From positions 1,116,001 through 1,180,000 of the forward strand of contig NZ_CP117449.1 in the NCBI RefSeq assembly GCF_030687835.1: DNA of 64,000 bases, in the 5' to 3' direction. Both the position numbers and the translations under genes were made by a program. The notes below the pieces were generated by a model. That model did not search any database. It worked only from the letters and a program-made list of their open reading frames with translations, and was not told where the DNA came from. Shown piece by piece: positions 1-8,155 of this stretch. Position 1 is the first letter of the stretch, and each line of letters opens with the position of its first letter. Source of the stretch: Pseudomonas hefeiensis. Its GTDB lineage: Bacteria; Pseudomonadota; Gammaproteobacteria; Pseudomonadales; Pseudomonadaceae.

Positions 1-416
1 CGTACGTGCTGGGCGAAACCGCACTGCTGTTGTTCAGCTCGATCACCTACGGCTTCGCCATGCTGGCGTTGTTCAAGGGTAAGAAGACCCAGGTACTGGG
101 CTGGTTGGCCATGACCTTCCTGCTGGGCGCCGGCTTTATCGCCATGGAGATCAACGAGTTCCACATCCTGATCGCCGAAGGCTACGGCCCTAGCCGCAGC
201 GGCTTCCTGTCCGGGTTCTTCACCCTGGTCGGCACCCACGGTCTGCACGTGACCAGCGGTCTGATCTGGATGGCGATCATGATGTACCAGGTCCACAAAA
301 ACGGCCTGACCGCCACCAACAAGACGCGCCTGAGCTGCCTGAGTCTGTTCTGGCACTTCCTGGACGTGGTGTGGATCTGCGTATTCACCGTTGTTTATCT
401 GATGGGGACCCTGTAA
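1..416 (+). CDS. cyoC: Cytochrome bo3 ubiquinol oxidase subunit III, 5' truncated
   Basis: C-terminal part of subunit III of the heme-copper quinol oxidase that reduces oxygen at the inner membrane. The frame is open from the window edge, so the GTG at 6 is an internal valine and the true start lies outside. About 137 residues are visible, with several hydrophobic segments and the subunit III signatures EINEFH and [13 protein letters not shown], ending in a membrane helix containing FWHFLDVVW. The family is about 200 residues long, so roughly the first third is missing. The stop codon directly precedes the cyoD ATG, as in a cyoABCDE operon. Family assignment is secure. Confidence 0.95.
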   Translation, partial: YVLGETALLLFSSITYGFAMLALFKGKKTQVLGWLAMTFLLGAGFIAMEINEFHILIAEGYGPSRSGFLSGFFTLVGTHGLHVTSGLIWMAIMMYQVHKNGLTATNKTRLSCLSLFWHFLDVVWICVFTVVYLMGTL

Positions 417-752
417 ATGGCTAACGCACATTCCCATGATGGCCATGACGCCGGCCACGGCAGCGTCAAGTCCTACGCCATCGGTTTCATCCTGTCGGTG
501 ATCCTGACCGTCATTCCATTCGGTCTGGTGATGTACCCGTCACTGCCCAAAAGCCTGACCTTGTGGATCATCCTGATCTTCGCCGTGGTCCAGGTACTGG
601 TGCATCTGGTGTACTTCCTGCACCTGGACCGCTCTGCAGCCCAGCGCAACAACGTGGTCGCGTTTGTCTTTGCCGCGATTGTGATTGTCCTGCTGGTCGG
701 CCTGTCGTTGTGGATCATGTTCAGCATCCACACCAACATGATGGCGAAGTGA
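417..752 (+). CDS. cyoD: Cytochrome bo3 ubiquinol oxidase subunit IV
   Basis: Small membrane subunit of the bo3 oxidase, thought to help assemble the copper-heme centre in subunit I. The 111-residue protein has a His-rich N-terminus ([11 protein letters not shown]) and three membrane helices at about 20-40, 47-69 and 79-103, with the family motif VYFLHLDRS after the second helix. Length is normal for CyoD. The ATG follows the cyoC stop codon with no gap and cyoE begins 10 bp after this gene, so the three are co-transcribed and probably translationally coupled. Confidence 0.95.
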   Translation: MANAHSHDGHDAGHGSVKSYAIGFILSVILTVIPFGLVMYPSLPKSLTLWIILIFAVVQVLVHLVYFLHLDRSAAQRNNVVAFVFAAIVIVLLVGLSLWIMFSIHTNMMAK

Positions 753-762
753 GGTAGACCCG

Positions 763-1650
763 ATGTCGCTCAAGCACTTTATCCAAATCACCAAACCGGG
801 GATCATTTTCGGTAACGTGCTTTCTGTGGCAGGCGGGTTCTTCCTGGCCTCGAAAGGGCATGTCGATCTGGCCATTTTCCTGGCCGCAATGATCGGCACT
901 TCCCTGGTGGTGGCATCCGGTTGTGTATTCAACAACTGCATCGACCGCGACATCGATATCAAAATGGAGCGCACCAAGAACCGCGCCCTGGTCCAGGGCC
1001 TGATCCCGGTGCAACTGGCCCTGGCGTTTGCCACGGTGCTGGGTGTGGCCGGTGTGGCGCTGCTGTACTGGGTGGCCAACCCGTTGGCCGCGCTGTTCGC
1101 GGTGATCGGTTTTGTCATCTATGTCGGTTTCTATAGCCTGTACCTCAAGCGCAAGTCGGTCCACGGTACGCTGGTGGGCAGTCTGTCGGGGGCGATGCCG
1201 CCAGTGATCGGTTACGTGGCGGTCAGCAACAGCTTCGACATGGCTGCGCTGACGCTGCTGGTGATGTTCAGCCTGTGGCAGATGCCGCATTCCTACGCCA
1301 TCGCGATCTTCCGCTTCAACGACTACCTGGCAGCCTCGATTCCGGTGCTACCGGTCAAGCGCGGCATCCAGGTGGCCAAGAAGCACATCCTGCTCTACAT
1401 CCTGGCGTTCCTCGTGGCGACCTTGATGCTGACCTTCAGCGGCTACGCCGGCATGAGCTACCTCGCCGTCGCCGCCGCCATGGGCATGTACTGGCTGTAC
1501 ATGGCCTGGACCGGCTACAAGGCGGTGGATGACACGGTCTGGGCACGCAAGCTGTTCGTGTTCTCGATCTTCACCATCACCGCCCTGAGCGTCATGATGT
1601 CCCTGGACTTCAAAGTGCCGAGTGAGTTGTTGCTGACTTACGCGCCTTAA
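763..1650 (+). CDS. cyoE: Protoheme IX farnesyltransferase (heme O synthase)
   Basis: Transfers a farnesyl group to heme B to make the heme O used by the bo3 oxidase encoded just upstream. The 295-residue protein is a UbiA-family polytopic prenyltransferase. The first Asp-rich motif NNCIDRDID is at residues 57-65, and a conserved block [18 protein letters not shown] lies around 128-145. A GAGG ribosome binding site precedes the ATG. Last gene of the cyo operon; a strong terminator begins 16 bp after its stop. Length and motifs are typical. Confidence 0.96.
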   Translation: MSLKHFIQITKPGIIFGNVLSVAGGFFLASKGHVDLAIFLAAMIGTSLVVASGCVFNNCIDRDIDIKMERTKNRALVQGLIPVQLALAFATVLGVAGVALLYWVANPLAALFAVIGFVIYVGFYSLYLKRKSVHGTLVGSLSGAMPPVIGYVAVSNSFDMAALTLLVMFSLWQMPHSYAIAIFRFNDYLAASIPVLPVKRGIQVAKKHILLYILAFLVATLMLTFSGYAGMSYLAVAAAMGMYWLYMAWTGYKAVDDTVWARKLFVFSIFTITALSVMMSLDFKVPSELLLTYAP

Positions 1651-1666
1651 GCTTCAGACGCTGCAC

Positions 1667-1703
1667 AAAAAGCCCCGCCTTCGAGAGAAGCGCGGGGCTT
1701 TTT
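1667..1703 (+). terminator. Rho-independent terminator of the cyo operon
   Basis: A GC-rich stem (AGCCCCGC paired with GCGGGGCT, extended by A and T tracts) is followed by a T run. The A tract on the 5' side makes it usable in both directions. The 37-nt segment is repeated base for base at 2463-2499, beyond the toxin-antitoxin pair. Confidence 0.9.
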
Positions 1704-1752
1704 GTCTAGGTGGGGTATGGATTGGCTGTCATTCGTCGTAATAGATTATGGT

Positions 1753-1783
1753 TGGTTGAACTATACGCAATTTGTCTATAGTT
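1753..1783 (+). promoter_or_regulatory. Promoter and candidate autoregulatory operator of the toxin-antitoxin pair
   Basis: A -10-like TATAGT lies at 1777-1782. Possible -35 boxes are TTGGTT (1753-1758, 18-bp spacer) or TTGAAC (1756-1761, 15-bp spacer). A perfect 7-bp inverted repeat, AACTATA (1759-1765) and TATAGTT (1777-1783) separated by 11 bp, includes the -10. This is a natural site for repression by the HigA2-like antitoxin. The predicted transcription start is at or next to the toxin ATG at 1790, which would give a leaderless mRNA. The elements are seen directly; their function is inferred. Confidence 0.5.
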
Positions 1784-1789
1784 TCTGCC

Positions 1790-2134
1790 ATGCGTACCCT
1801 ATTTTTTGAAACGACTACGTTCACCGCTATGGTTGGCAATTACCTGACTGACGATGAATATCGCCTGCTTCAGTCCTATATGCTGCAGCATCCAGAGGTT
1901 GGTGACGTCATGCCACGTACCGGCGGCTTTCGTAAGCTGCGCTGGTTCGATGAACGTCGTGGCAAGGGGAAGCGAGGTGGGTTGCGAGTCATTTACTATT
2001 GGCTCATGAACGATCGTCAGTTCTGGATGTTCGCGATTTATGACAAGGACGAGTTGGAAAACCTGACCTCCGAGCAAGAGAAGACGCTCAAGCGCGCCAT
2101 AGAAGCTGAGTTGAAAGTGCGAGGTACCTTATGA
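1790..2134 (+). CDS. higB2: HigB2-type (RelE/ParE superfamily) toxin
   Basis: Predicted ribosome-dependent mRNA interferase of a type II toxin-antitoxin system. The 114-residue protein has the HigB2 hallmarks: YLTDDEYRLLQ near the N-terminus, PRTGGFRKLRW in the middle, the basic stretch RRGKGKRGGLRVIYYW and the C-terminal YDKDELENLT. It resembles what I recall of Vibrio cholerae HigB2 along its whole length. The ATG at 1790 is chosen because homologs start with a similar MxxLFFE-like strand. A TTG at 1772 would add six residues. Neither start has a Shine-Dalgarno sequence. The TGA overlaps the antitoxin ATG (ATGA), so the pair is coupled with the toxin first. Confidence 0.88.
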   Translation: MRTLFFETTTFTAMVGNYLTDDEYRLLQSYMLQHPEVGDVMPRTGGFRKLRWFDERRGKGKRGGLRVIYYWLMNDRQFWMFAIYDKDELENLTSEQEKTLKRAIEAELKVRGTL

Positions 2135-2445
2135 AAAAGCGCGATCTGTTTGCCGAGATGATGCAAGGCGTCGAGGAGATGGCCGCTCACCGCGAGGGCA
2201 AGATTACCCTTCGCCAGATATCGATCGAAGACAAACCGGCTCCCGAGGTGTCGGCCCAAGAAATTGTAGCTTTGCGCGACAAGCTCCACATGTCTCAAGC
2301 CGTTTTCGCCAAGAGCATCAGGGCCAGTCCAGGTACCCTTAGAAATTGGGAGCAGGAAAAATCCAAGCCTAATGCCCAGGCGGCTTTGTTGATCAAACTG
2401 GTTGAAAAGTTTCCAGACATGGTCGAGCGGCTCGCAGCTGTTTGA
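2131..2445 (+). CDS. higA2: HigA2/NadS-type helix-turn-helix antitoxin
   Basis: Cognate antitoxin of the upstream HigB2-like toxin. The 104-residue protein has an N-terminal toxin-wrapping segment (MKKRDLFAEMMQGVEE, followed by EGKITLRQI). Its C-terminal XRE-type DNA-binding domain, from about residue 44, contains the recognition region MSQAVFAKSIRASPGTLRNWEQ. Family members neutralise the toxin through the N-terminus and repress their own promoter through the C-terminal domain. The likely operator is the palindrome at 1759-1783. It overlaps the toxin gene by 4 bp and is followed by a terminator. Confidence 0.9.
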   Translation: MKKRDLFAEMMQGVEEMAAHREGKITLRQISIEDKPAPEVSAQEIVALRDKLHMSQAVFAKSIRASPGTLRNWEQEKSKPNAQAALLIKLVEKFPDMVERLAAV

Positions 2446-2462
2446 TCAGCTCAGGTTTTTTG

Positions 2463-2499
2463 AAAAAGCCCCGCCTTCGAGAGAAGCGCGGGGCTTTTT
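2463..2499 (+). terminator. Rho-independent terminator after the antitoxin gene
   Basis: Same 37-nt hairpin and T tract as at 1667-1703, identical including the loop region TTCGAGAGAA, followed by one further T. It ends the higBA2 transcript and may also terminate transcripts arriving on the other strand. Confidence 0.9.
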
Positions 2500-2529
2500 T
2501 CATGAGTGTTGCCTGGGCTGATGATGGCC

Positions 2530-2752
2530 TGTGGGAGCGGGCTTGCTCGCGAATGCGGTGGGTCAGTTGACGGTGATGTTGGCTGACACGACGCCTTCGC
2601 GAGCAAGCCCGCTCCCACAGGTGCTACGGCGAGCACATAATCGTCAAGCGCCGCTGAGTCAGTGTGGGAGCGAGCCTGCTCGCGATGAGGCTGGCACCTT
2701 CACATCGATGCAAGCTGAACCACCGCTATCGCGAGCAGGCTCGTTCCCACAG
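2530..2752. repeat. Two tandem REP pairs (GTGGGAGC family)
   Basis: Two inverted REP pairs at 2530-2620 and 2663-2752. Each starts with TGTGGGAGCG and ends with its complement CTCCCACAG, enclosing arms of the type GGGCTTGCTCGCG. The start-to-start distance is 133 bp. They fill most of the gene-free stretch 2500-2789. No promoter or gene is evident in the rest of that stretch. Confidence 0.9.
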
Positions 2753-2789
2753 GTATCGGCGGCAGACTGACAACCGCAAAAAAGAAGGC

Positions 2790-3494
2790 TTATTGCTGGG
2801 CGATGCTATAGCCGTCGAACGCCTTTTGCTGTTGCAGGGCGGTGACGATGCTTTTGCGGGTGACCGGTTGTTCGGTGCCGTCGTTGTCCAGGAAAATGTC
2901 ATTTTCCAGCTCGGCTTGATCGCCTTCGCCGACGAAACTGAAGCCCAGGAATTCGAAGGCCTCGCGGTCGACGTTCGGCTTGGAGCGTGGCGTGCGCAAG
3001 GGCAGGGTGACGCTGATGCCGTCCTTGCTGATGACAAACACTTCGGCCTCTTTCTTGGGGCGCGAGGCTTTGCCTTTGCTGCCGCTCGGGTTGCTGATGG
3101 CCTGGTGGGTCTGGTTCAGCACTTTCAGGGCCAGGCCATAAACCAGTTCCTGGAAGGCCGGGTCGTCCTTGTAGCTGGACAGGATACGGCTGATGGGGAA
3201 GCGGCTGCTCAGGTCTTCCAGTGCCGCGAAATCGGCGGCTTCGGCGTCCTTGAGCTGCTTGAGCTGGCCCATCAGTTCGTAGGCCTTGTCGTCGTCGAAG
3301 GCATCGTGGGCCTGGCGGATGGCGTTGCGCAGCTCGCGGATCTGGTCGCTTTCGCGGTTCGACTGGAACGCATCGAGAACCATCTCACTGATGCTTTTGG
3401 CCTGAGGCAGATGCTGTGAAAGATTGATGGAGTTTTCGTATTCCGCTTTGGACGACAGAGTGACTACGGATTCAGCGGTATTGGAATCGGACAT
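2790..3494 (-). CDS. Conserved-looking hypothetical protein, 234 aa
   Basis: I do not recognise this family. The protein is soluble, with no signal peptide or membrane helix. The first 150 residues look mostly helical and acidic, with heptad-like segments such as YELMGQLKQLKDAEAADF. A short basic linker (GSKGKASRPKKEAEVF) follows. The C-terminal part looks like beta strands, with KDGISVTLPLRTPRSKP and AFEFLGFSFVGEGDQAELEN. Codon use matches its neighbours, so it is probably a real resident gene. The helical part, basic linker and small C-terminal domain could suit a scaffold or nucleic-acid-binding role, but this is only a guess. Confidence 0.75.
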   Translation of the reverse strand: MSDSNTAESVVTLSSKAEYENSINLSQHLPQAKSISEMVLDAFQSNRESDQIRELRNAIRQAHDAFDDDKAYELMGQLKQLKDAEAADFAALEDLSSRFPISRILSSYKDDPAFQELVYGLALKVLNQTHQAISNPSGSKGKASRPKKEAEVFVISKDGISVTLPLRTPRSKPNVDREAFEFLGFSFVGEGDQAELENDIFLDNDGTEQPVTRKSIVTALQQQKAFDGYSIAQQ

Positions 3495-3632
3495 TGAAAT
3501 TTCACTACTTCTGTTAGCTGGATGAGGCGGGAAAGGCGTTGAGCTTTTTTCCGGTCGCCTAATCTATTGGACCCGGGCGGCGTTGTCACGGTTGAACCGG
3601 TGGCAGGTCGGTATTTGTTGTTCAGGTACGCA

Positions 3633-4646
3633 TCATTGGCAGATCACATTCTTGCCGGCCATCTTGGAGCGATACAACGCCTGGTCCGCCCGGTCCAGCA
3701 GCACGGTGTGTTGTTCATCCTCGCGCCGCTGGACCACACCGAAGCTCATAGTGACCTGGAAGTCGCCCACCGGCAGCAGGTCGGACAGGCTCCGGCGAAT
3801 GGTTTCGGCCATCAGGCAAGCGTTGGCCAGGGAGGTGTTGTGCAAAATCATGATGAATTCATCGCCGCCCCAGCGTACGAGCAAGTCGCCGTCGCGTTCG
3901 CAGCGTTTAACGGCCTGTACCACTTGCACCAGCGCCGCATCGCCGAAAGCATGACCGTAACGATCATTGATGTCCTTGAAGTCATCGACGTCCATGGCGA
4001 TCAGTGACAAGGACTCGCGAAAGCGCTGGGCACGCTCGCAGGCCAGCGGTAGGGCCTGTTCGAGGCGATAGCGGTTGGCGACCCCCGTCAGGGCATCGGT
4101 TTCGGCGAGCCTGCGGTTTTCGTCGAGCTGGATCTGCAACTGGTGGTTGACCCGGGACAGTTCCAGGGTGCGCTCCTGGATGACGGCTTCCAGCGATTTG
4201 TTGCGCCGTTCCAGTTGTTCGAACAGACGCTTTTTGTCGTCAATGCTGCGATGGGCGCCAATCATCCGCGCCACCGTGCCGTCGGGGTTGCGGGCGATCA
4301 CATAGCCTCGGTCCTCGATCCACATCCAGGAACCGTCGCGCGTGCGACAGCGGTATTCGGCCTGATAGTGGTGGGAGCGTTGTTGCAGGTGGTCGTCGAA
4401 CAAAGCCATCACCTGCGGATAATCATCGGGATGGATCACGCTTTCCCACGTCAGCACGGTGTTATCGAGTGAGTGGGGCAGATACCCCAGCATCGTGTAC
4501 CAGCCGGGATTGCGGTAGACGAACCCGGTGTTGGCGTTCCAGTCCCAGATGCCATCGCTGACCAGCTCAAGGATGGTGTGCAGCACACTTTCGTCCAGAC
4601 CGGACAGGTCGAGGCGCAGCATATCGATGTTCGAGGCGTCGCCCAT
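3633..4646 (-). CDS. PAS-GGDEF diguanylate cyclase
   Basis: Predicted cytoplasmic enzyme making cyclic di-GMP from two GTP. The 337-residue protein has a PAS domain of the PAS_3 type at about 25-140 (DGIWDWNANTGFVYRNPGW, then WESVIHPDD). A coiled-coil linker follows at about 140-180. The GGDEF domain spans about 180-335, with an intact GGDEF at 260-264 and an inhibitory RxxD site (RDGD, 251-254) five residues before it, so product inhibition is expected. I chose the ATG at 4646 because GAGGAA lies 7 nt upstream; the longer reading from 4676 lacks such a site. No EAL domain. The signal sensed is unknown. Confidence 0.92.
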   Translation of the reverse strand: MGDASNIDMLRLDLSGLDESVLHTILELVSDGIWDWNANTGFVYRNPGWYTMLGYLPHSLDNTVLTWESVIHPDDYPQVMALFDDHLQQRSHHYQAEYRCRTRDGSWMWIEDRGYVIARNPDGTVARMIGAHRSIDDKKRLFEQLERRNKSLEAVIQERTLELSRVNHQLQIQLDENRRLAETDALTGVANRYRLEQALPLACERAQRFRESLSLIAMDVDDFKDINDRYGHAFGDAALVQVVQAVKRCERDGDLLVRWGGDEFIMILHNTSLANACLMAETIRRSLSDLLPVGDFQVTMSFGVVQRREDEQHTVLLDRADQALYRSKMAGKNVICQ

Positions 4647-4753
4647 CGTCGTTTCCTCAATCAGCCTTGATATCAAAATGCTCGTCCAAGGAAGAAGAGT
4701 AGCCGATGGGGCGAGGGGGCACTAGCGGGGGATATTCAGACGGGGTTTGCTGT

Positions 4754-4885
4754 TGTGGCGAGGGGATTTATCCCCGCTGGGTTGCGTAGCAACCCCAAGG
4801 CTGTCGGTTCACATGGCAGGTGAGTCGGGTTTGATGACTTTTGGGGCCGCTACGCGACCCAGCGGGGATAAATCCCCTCGCCACA
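4754..4885. repeat. Long inverted repeat, GTGGCGAGGGGATTTATCCCC family
   Basis: The left arm starts TGTGGCGAGGGGATTTATCC and continues into CGCTGGGTTGCG. The right arm is its complement, ending CCCCTCGCCACA. Total 132 bp, with about 50 bp of unrelated spacer. The same family occurs at 17604-17736, and its outer ends occur at 8021-8136. It lies directly downstream of the LysR gene and upstream of the GGDEF gene start. Confidence 0.9.
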
Positions 4886-4888
4886 TCA

Positions 4889-5812
4889 TCATTGGGCTTG
4901 GGCTTGGGCTTGGGTTTTGCCCCATTGCTGCATCGCAAATTCGACAAAGCTGCGCAGCTTCGGCAGCCGGTAGCGATCTTGGGCATACATCAGGTTCATT
5001 GGCCGATGGGGAAGTTGATAGTCCTGCAGCAGCGCTACCAGATGGCCTTCCTTCAGGTCTTGGGCCACCAGTGCATCGGGCAGCATGACCACGCCCATGC
5101 CGGCCAGGGCCGCGCGATGCAGGCCCGAGGAGCTGTTGATCAGCATCGGTCCGGTCACCGGCACCTTGATTTCACCTTCCGGCCCGTTGATGGGCCAATG
5201 ATCCTGGGCGAAGCGCCATTCGTCGTCGGCGGAATAGGCGAACGACAGGCAGTCGTGCAGCTCAAGGTCGGCGGGTTTTTGCGGTGTGCCTCGGCGCGCC
5301 AGGTAGGCCCGGGATGCGCAGATGGTCAGGGTGTAGTCCATCAATGGGCGGGCGATCAGCTTCGGGTCGGGAGGGCCGAGACGGATGGCGACGTCGAAAC
5401 CTTGATCCAGCAGGTCCAGGCGTTGGTTGGTCAGCACCACGTCGAGTTTAAGCTGGGGATGGAGCCGGCTGAATTCGGCCAGCGCGGGGGCAAGGCGCTC
5501 GGTGCCAAAGGTCAGTGGCGCGGTGATGCGCAAGGTGCCGGTGGGCTCGCCTTGCGTCTGCTCGGCCAGTCGTTCGGAATCGGCCACCAGCCCGAGTACT
5601 TCCAGGCAGCGCTGATAGTAGGACGAGCCGAATTCCGTCAGGCGCTGGCGCCGAGTCGTACGGTTGATCAGGCGCACGCCAAGGCGTTGTTCCAGTGCGC
5701 GAAGGTGATTACCTACCATGGTGGTGGACATTTCGCATGCCTGGGCCGCCGCTGTCAGGCTCCCGGTTTCCACCACCTTGACGTAAACCGTCATTGCCTG
5801 AAAAAGATCCAT
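4889..5812 (-). CDS. LysR-family transcriptional regulator
   Basis: 307-residue LysR-type regulator. An N-terminal winged helix-turn-helix (about 1-60, with SLTAAAQACEMSTTMVGNHLRALEQ) is followed by a periplasmic-binding-protein-like effector domain (about 88-295). The start at 5812 (MDLFQAMTVYVK) fits the family; an in-frame ATG at 5863 would add 17 residues not typical of it. It is divergent from the aminotransferase gene at 5911, which is the likely target. The C-terminus ends in QAQAQAQ, encoded by a short GCTTGG-type tandem repeat next to the 4754-4885 inverted repeat. The effector is unknown. Confidence 0.92.
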   Translation of the reverse strand: MDLFQAMTVYVKVVETGSLTAAAQACEMSTTMVGNHLRALEQRLGVRLINRTTRRQRLTEFGSSYYQRCLEVLGLVADSERLAEQTQGEPTGTLRITAPLTFGTERLAPALAEFSRLHPQLKLDVVLTNQRLDLLDQGFDVAIRLGPPDPKLIARPLMDYTLTICASRAYLARRGTPQKPADLELHDCLSFAYSADDEWRFAQDHWPINGPEGEIKVPVTGPMLINSSSGLHRAALAGMGVVMLPDALVAQDLKEGHLVALLQDYQLPHRPMNLMYAQDRYRLPKLRSFVEFAMQQWGKTQAQAQAQ

Positions 5813-5910
5813 TATCAAGTCTGGCTTTAAAATGATTGAAGGAAAGCAGCGTTTATCCAGCAAGAGTGGCTAACCATACTGGAAAAAACCACCTGATGGA
5901 GCTTGAAGTC

Positions 5911-7086
5911 ATGACCGCCACCTGCCTGATGACCACTTACCAACCCCTGGCGCTGAATTTTACCCACGGGTTGGGTACGCGCCTGTGGGATCAGGACGGT
6001 CGCGAGTATCTGGATGCGGTGGCGGGCGTGGCAGTGACCAATGTCGGCCATTCCCACCCTCGGTTGGTGGCAGCTATCAGCGAGCAGGCTGGCCTGCTGC
6101 TGCACACCTCCAACCTGTACGGCATCGACTGGCAGCAACGGCTGGCACAAAAACTCACTCAGCTCTCAGGGATGGAACGGGTGTTTTTTAACAACTCCGG
6201 TGCCGAGGCCAACGAAACCGCTCTGAAACTGGCGCGTCTTTATGGCTGGCACAAAGGTGTCGAGCAGCCGTTGGTGGTGGTCATGGAGAATGCGTTTCAC
6301 GGCCGCACATTGGGCACCTTGTCCGCCAGTGATGGCCCAGCGGTGCGCTTGGGCTTCAATCGGTTACCGGGGGACTTCATCAAGGTGCCATTCGGTGATC
6401 TGGCGGCGCTGGAGCATATCCAGCAGGTCCACGCCGAGCGCATCGTTGCGGTCCTGGTGGAACCGATCCAGGGCGAAAGCGGCGTGCAAGTGGCACCGCC
6501 GGGCTATCTCAAGGCCTTGCGCCAACTGTGCACACGGCGCGCCTGGTTGCTGATGCTCGACGAGATCCAGACCGGCATCGGCCGCACCGGCCAATGGTTT
6601 GCGTTCCAGCACGAAGGCATCGTGCCGGACGTCATGACCCTGGCCAAGGGCTTGGGCAACGGCGTGCCCATCGGCGCCTGTGTGGCCCGGGGCAAAGCGG
6701 CCGAACTGTTTACGCCCGGCAGTCATGGCAGCACCTTCGGCGGTAATCCGCTGGCCTGCCGGGTCGGCTGCACGGTGCTGGATATCATCCAGGAGCAAGG
6801 TCTGCTGGACAACGCCAGGCATCAGGGTGAACAGTTGCTCAACCGGCTGACGGCCGAACTGGCGGACAACCCGAACGTGCTGGCGATTCGTGGCCAGGGC
6901 TTGATGATCGGCGTCGAACTCAAGCAACCGGTCCGCGACCTGAGCCTTTGCGCCGCTCGCGACCACGGTTTGCTGATCAATGTCACTCGCGGCAAGACCA
7001 TCCGTCTGCTGCCGCCGTTGACCATTGATGGACGGGAAGTGGAAATGATCGTCAGGGGCGTGAGCCGGTGCCTGAAGATAGACTAG
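5911..7086 (+). CDS. Class III aminotransferase, acetylornithine aminotransferase (ArgD)-like
   Basis: PLP-dependent omega-amino-acid transaminase of the ArgD family, 391 residues. Landmarks are SGAEANE at 96-102, the cofactor-binding Asp in [12 protein letters not shown] (D218) and the Schiff-base Lys in [13 protein letters not shown] (K246). The start at 5911 has GGAG 9 nt upstream; the ATG at 5896 and the reading from 5836 are less likely. Pseudomonads carry such an ArgD paralog besides the main arginine enzyme. The true substrate may be acetylornithine, succinylornithine or another omega-amino acid. Probably controlled by the divergent LysR regulator. Confidence 0.88.
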   Translation: MTATCLMTTYQPLALNFTHGLGTRLWDQDGREYLDAVAGVAVTNVGHSHPRLVAAISEQAGLLLHTSNLYGIDWQQRLAQKLTQLSGMERVFFNNSGAEANETALKLARLYGWHKGVEQPLVVVMENAFHGRTLGTLSASDGPAVRLGFNRLPGDFIKVPFGDLAALEHIQQVHAERIVAVLVEPIQGESGVQVAPPGYLKALRQLCTRRAWLLMLDEIQTGIGRTGQWFAFQHEGIVPDVMTLAKGLGNGVPIGACVARGKAAELFTPGSHGSTFGGNPLACRVGCTVLDIIQEQGLLDNARHQGEQLLNRLTAELADNPNVLAIRGQGLMIGVELKQPVRDLSLCAARDHGLLINVTRGKTIRLLPPLTIDGREVEMIVRGVSRCLKID

Positions 7087-7199
7087 GCCAGGCGCGACAC
7101 GGCTGGACGGAATTTTTGCCAATTGCCGCGTTCCAACGCCAGCCAGAGTCGATAGCCTAAGCTCTGACACTTCAGAATTAAAATACCAGGAGCATCTTC

Positions 7200-7934
7200 A
7201 TGTTCACCTCGCGTCGCTTGATTGTTGTCGCAACCGCTGTGGCCCTGCTGTCCGGCTGCGCGTCGCCTAATCCCTATGACAACCAGGGGCAGGCCTCCAC
7301 AGAGTCCTCCGGCATGAGCAAGACTGCCAAGTACGGCGGCCTCGGTGCCCTGGCTGGTGCGTTGGCCGGTGCGGCCATCGGTCACGATAACCGTGGCAAG
7401 GGTGCATTGATCGGCGCTGCGGTCGTGGGGGCTTCCGCGGCCGGTTACGGTTACTACGCCGACCAGCAGGAAAAGAAACTGCGTGCCAGCATGGCCAATA
7501 CCGGCGTTGAAGTGCAGCGCCAGGGCGACCAGATCAAACTGATCATGCCGGGCAACATCACTTTCGCCACCGACTCGGCGAACATTGCCTCCAGCTTCTA
7601 CCAGCCGCTGAACAACCTGGCCAACTCCCTCAGGGAGTTCAACCAGAATCAGATCGAAATCGTGGGTTATACCGACAGCACCGGCAGCCGTCAGCACAAC
7701 ATGGATCTGTCTCAGCGTCGTGCACAGAGCGTGGCGACCTACCTGACGTCCCAGGGCGTGAGCGGTGCCAACCTGACCGCCCGCGGTGCCGGCCCGGACA
7801 ATCCGGTGGCCAGCAACGCCGACGTCAATGGCCGTGCGCAAAACCGCCGTGTCGAAGTCAACCTCAAGGCTATTCCGGGCCAGCAATATCAGGCACCGGC
7901 GCAGCAGGGGCAGACTTACCAGCAGTACCCATAA
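7200..7934 (+). CDS. OmpA-family outer membrane lipoprotein (YiaD-like)
   Basis: 244-residue lipoprotein. The signal peptide ends in the lipobox LLSGC with the lipidated Cys at 20. A glycine-zipper-like segment follows at about 45-85 (GALAGALAGAAIG, GAAVVGASAAGYGYY). The OmpA-like peptidoglycan-binding domain is at about 110-225, with the IEIVGYTDSTG, QRRAQSV and NRRVEV motifs. The C-terminal tail is rich in Gln. It probably anchors the outer membrane to peptidoglycan. It stands alone with its own terminator. Confidence 0.9.
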   Translation: MFTSRRLIVVATAVALLSGCASPNPYDNQGQASTESSGMSKTAKYGGLGALAGALAGAAIGHDNRGKGALIGAAVVGASAAGYGYYADQQEKKLRASMANTGVEVQRQGDQIKLIMPGNITFATDSANIASSFYQPLNNLANSLREFNQNQIEIVGYTDSTGSRQHNMDLSQRRAQSVATYLTSQGVSGANLTARGAGPDNPVASNADVNGRAQNRRVEVNLKAIPGQQYQAPAQQGQTYQQYP

Positions 7935-7956
7935 CCGCTAAGCTGCAAACGAAAAC

Positions 7957-7987
7957 GGGGGCCATGGAAACATGGCCCCTCTTTTTT
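7957..7987 (+). terminator. Rho-independent terminator after the OmpA-family lipoprotein gene
   Basis: Stem GGGGGCCATG / CATGGCCCC with a GAAA tetraloop, followed by CTCTTTTTT. It starts 22 bp after the stop codon. Confidence 0.9.
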
Positions 7988-8020
7988 GCGCTCGGTTTCT
8001 ATCCGCCTGATGCCGACCCC

Positions 8021-8136
8021 TGTGGCGAGGGGATTTGTGGGAGCAAAGCTTGCTCGCGACACAGGCGCCTCGATTCCTGAAAGACCGCATCGGCTTTATC
8101 GCGGGCAAGCCTTGCTCCCACAAATTCCCTCGGCAC
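8021..8136. repeat. Composite REP: GTGGGAGC pair nested inside a GTGGCGAGGGGATTT pair
   Basis: The outer ends are TGTGGCGAGGGGATTT (8021-8036) and its near complement AAATTCCCTCGGCACA (ending 8136). Directly inside are the arms of the other family, GTGGGAGCAAAGCTTGCTCGCG and GCGGGCAAGCCTTGCTCCCAC. The two families are thus stacked concentrically. It lies between two converging genes. Confidence 0.85.
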
Positions 8137-8155
8137 AAAGGTGTTCACATGGGGC

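Noticed and set aside
1772..1792. TTG at 1772 as the toxin start
   Set aside because: It lies within the palindrome and upstream of the -10 box, so it would not be in the transcript; it adds residues not found in the family.
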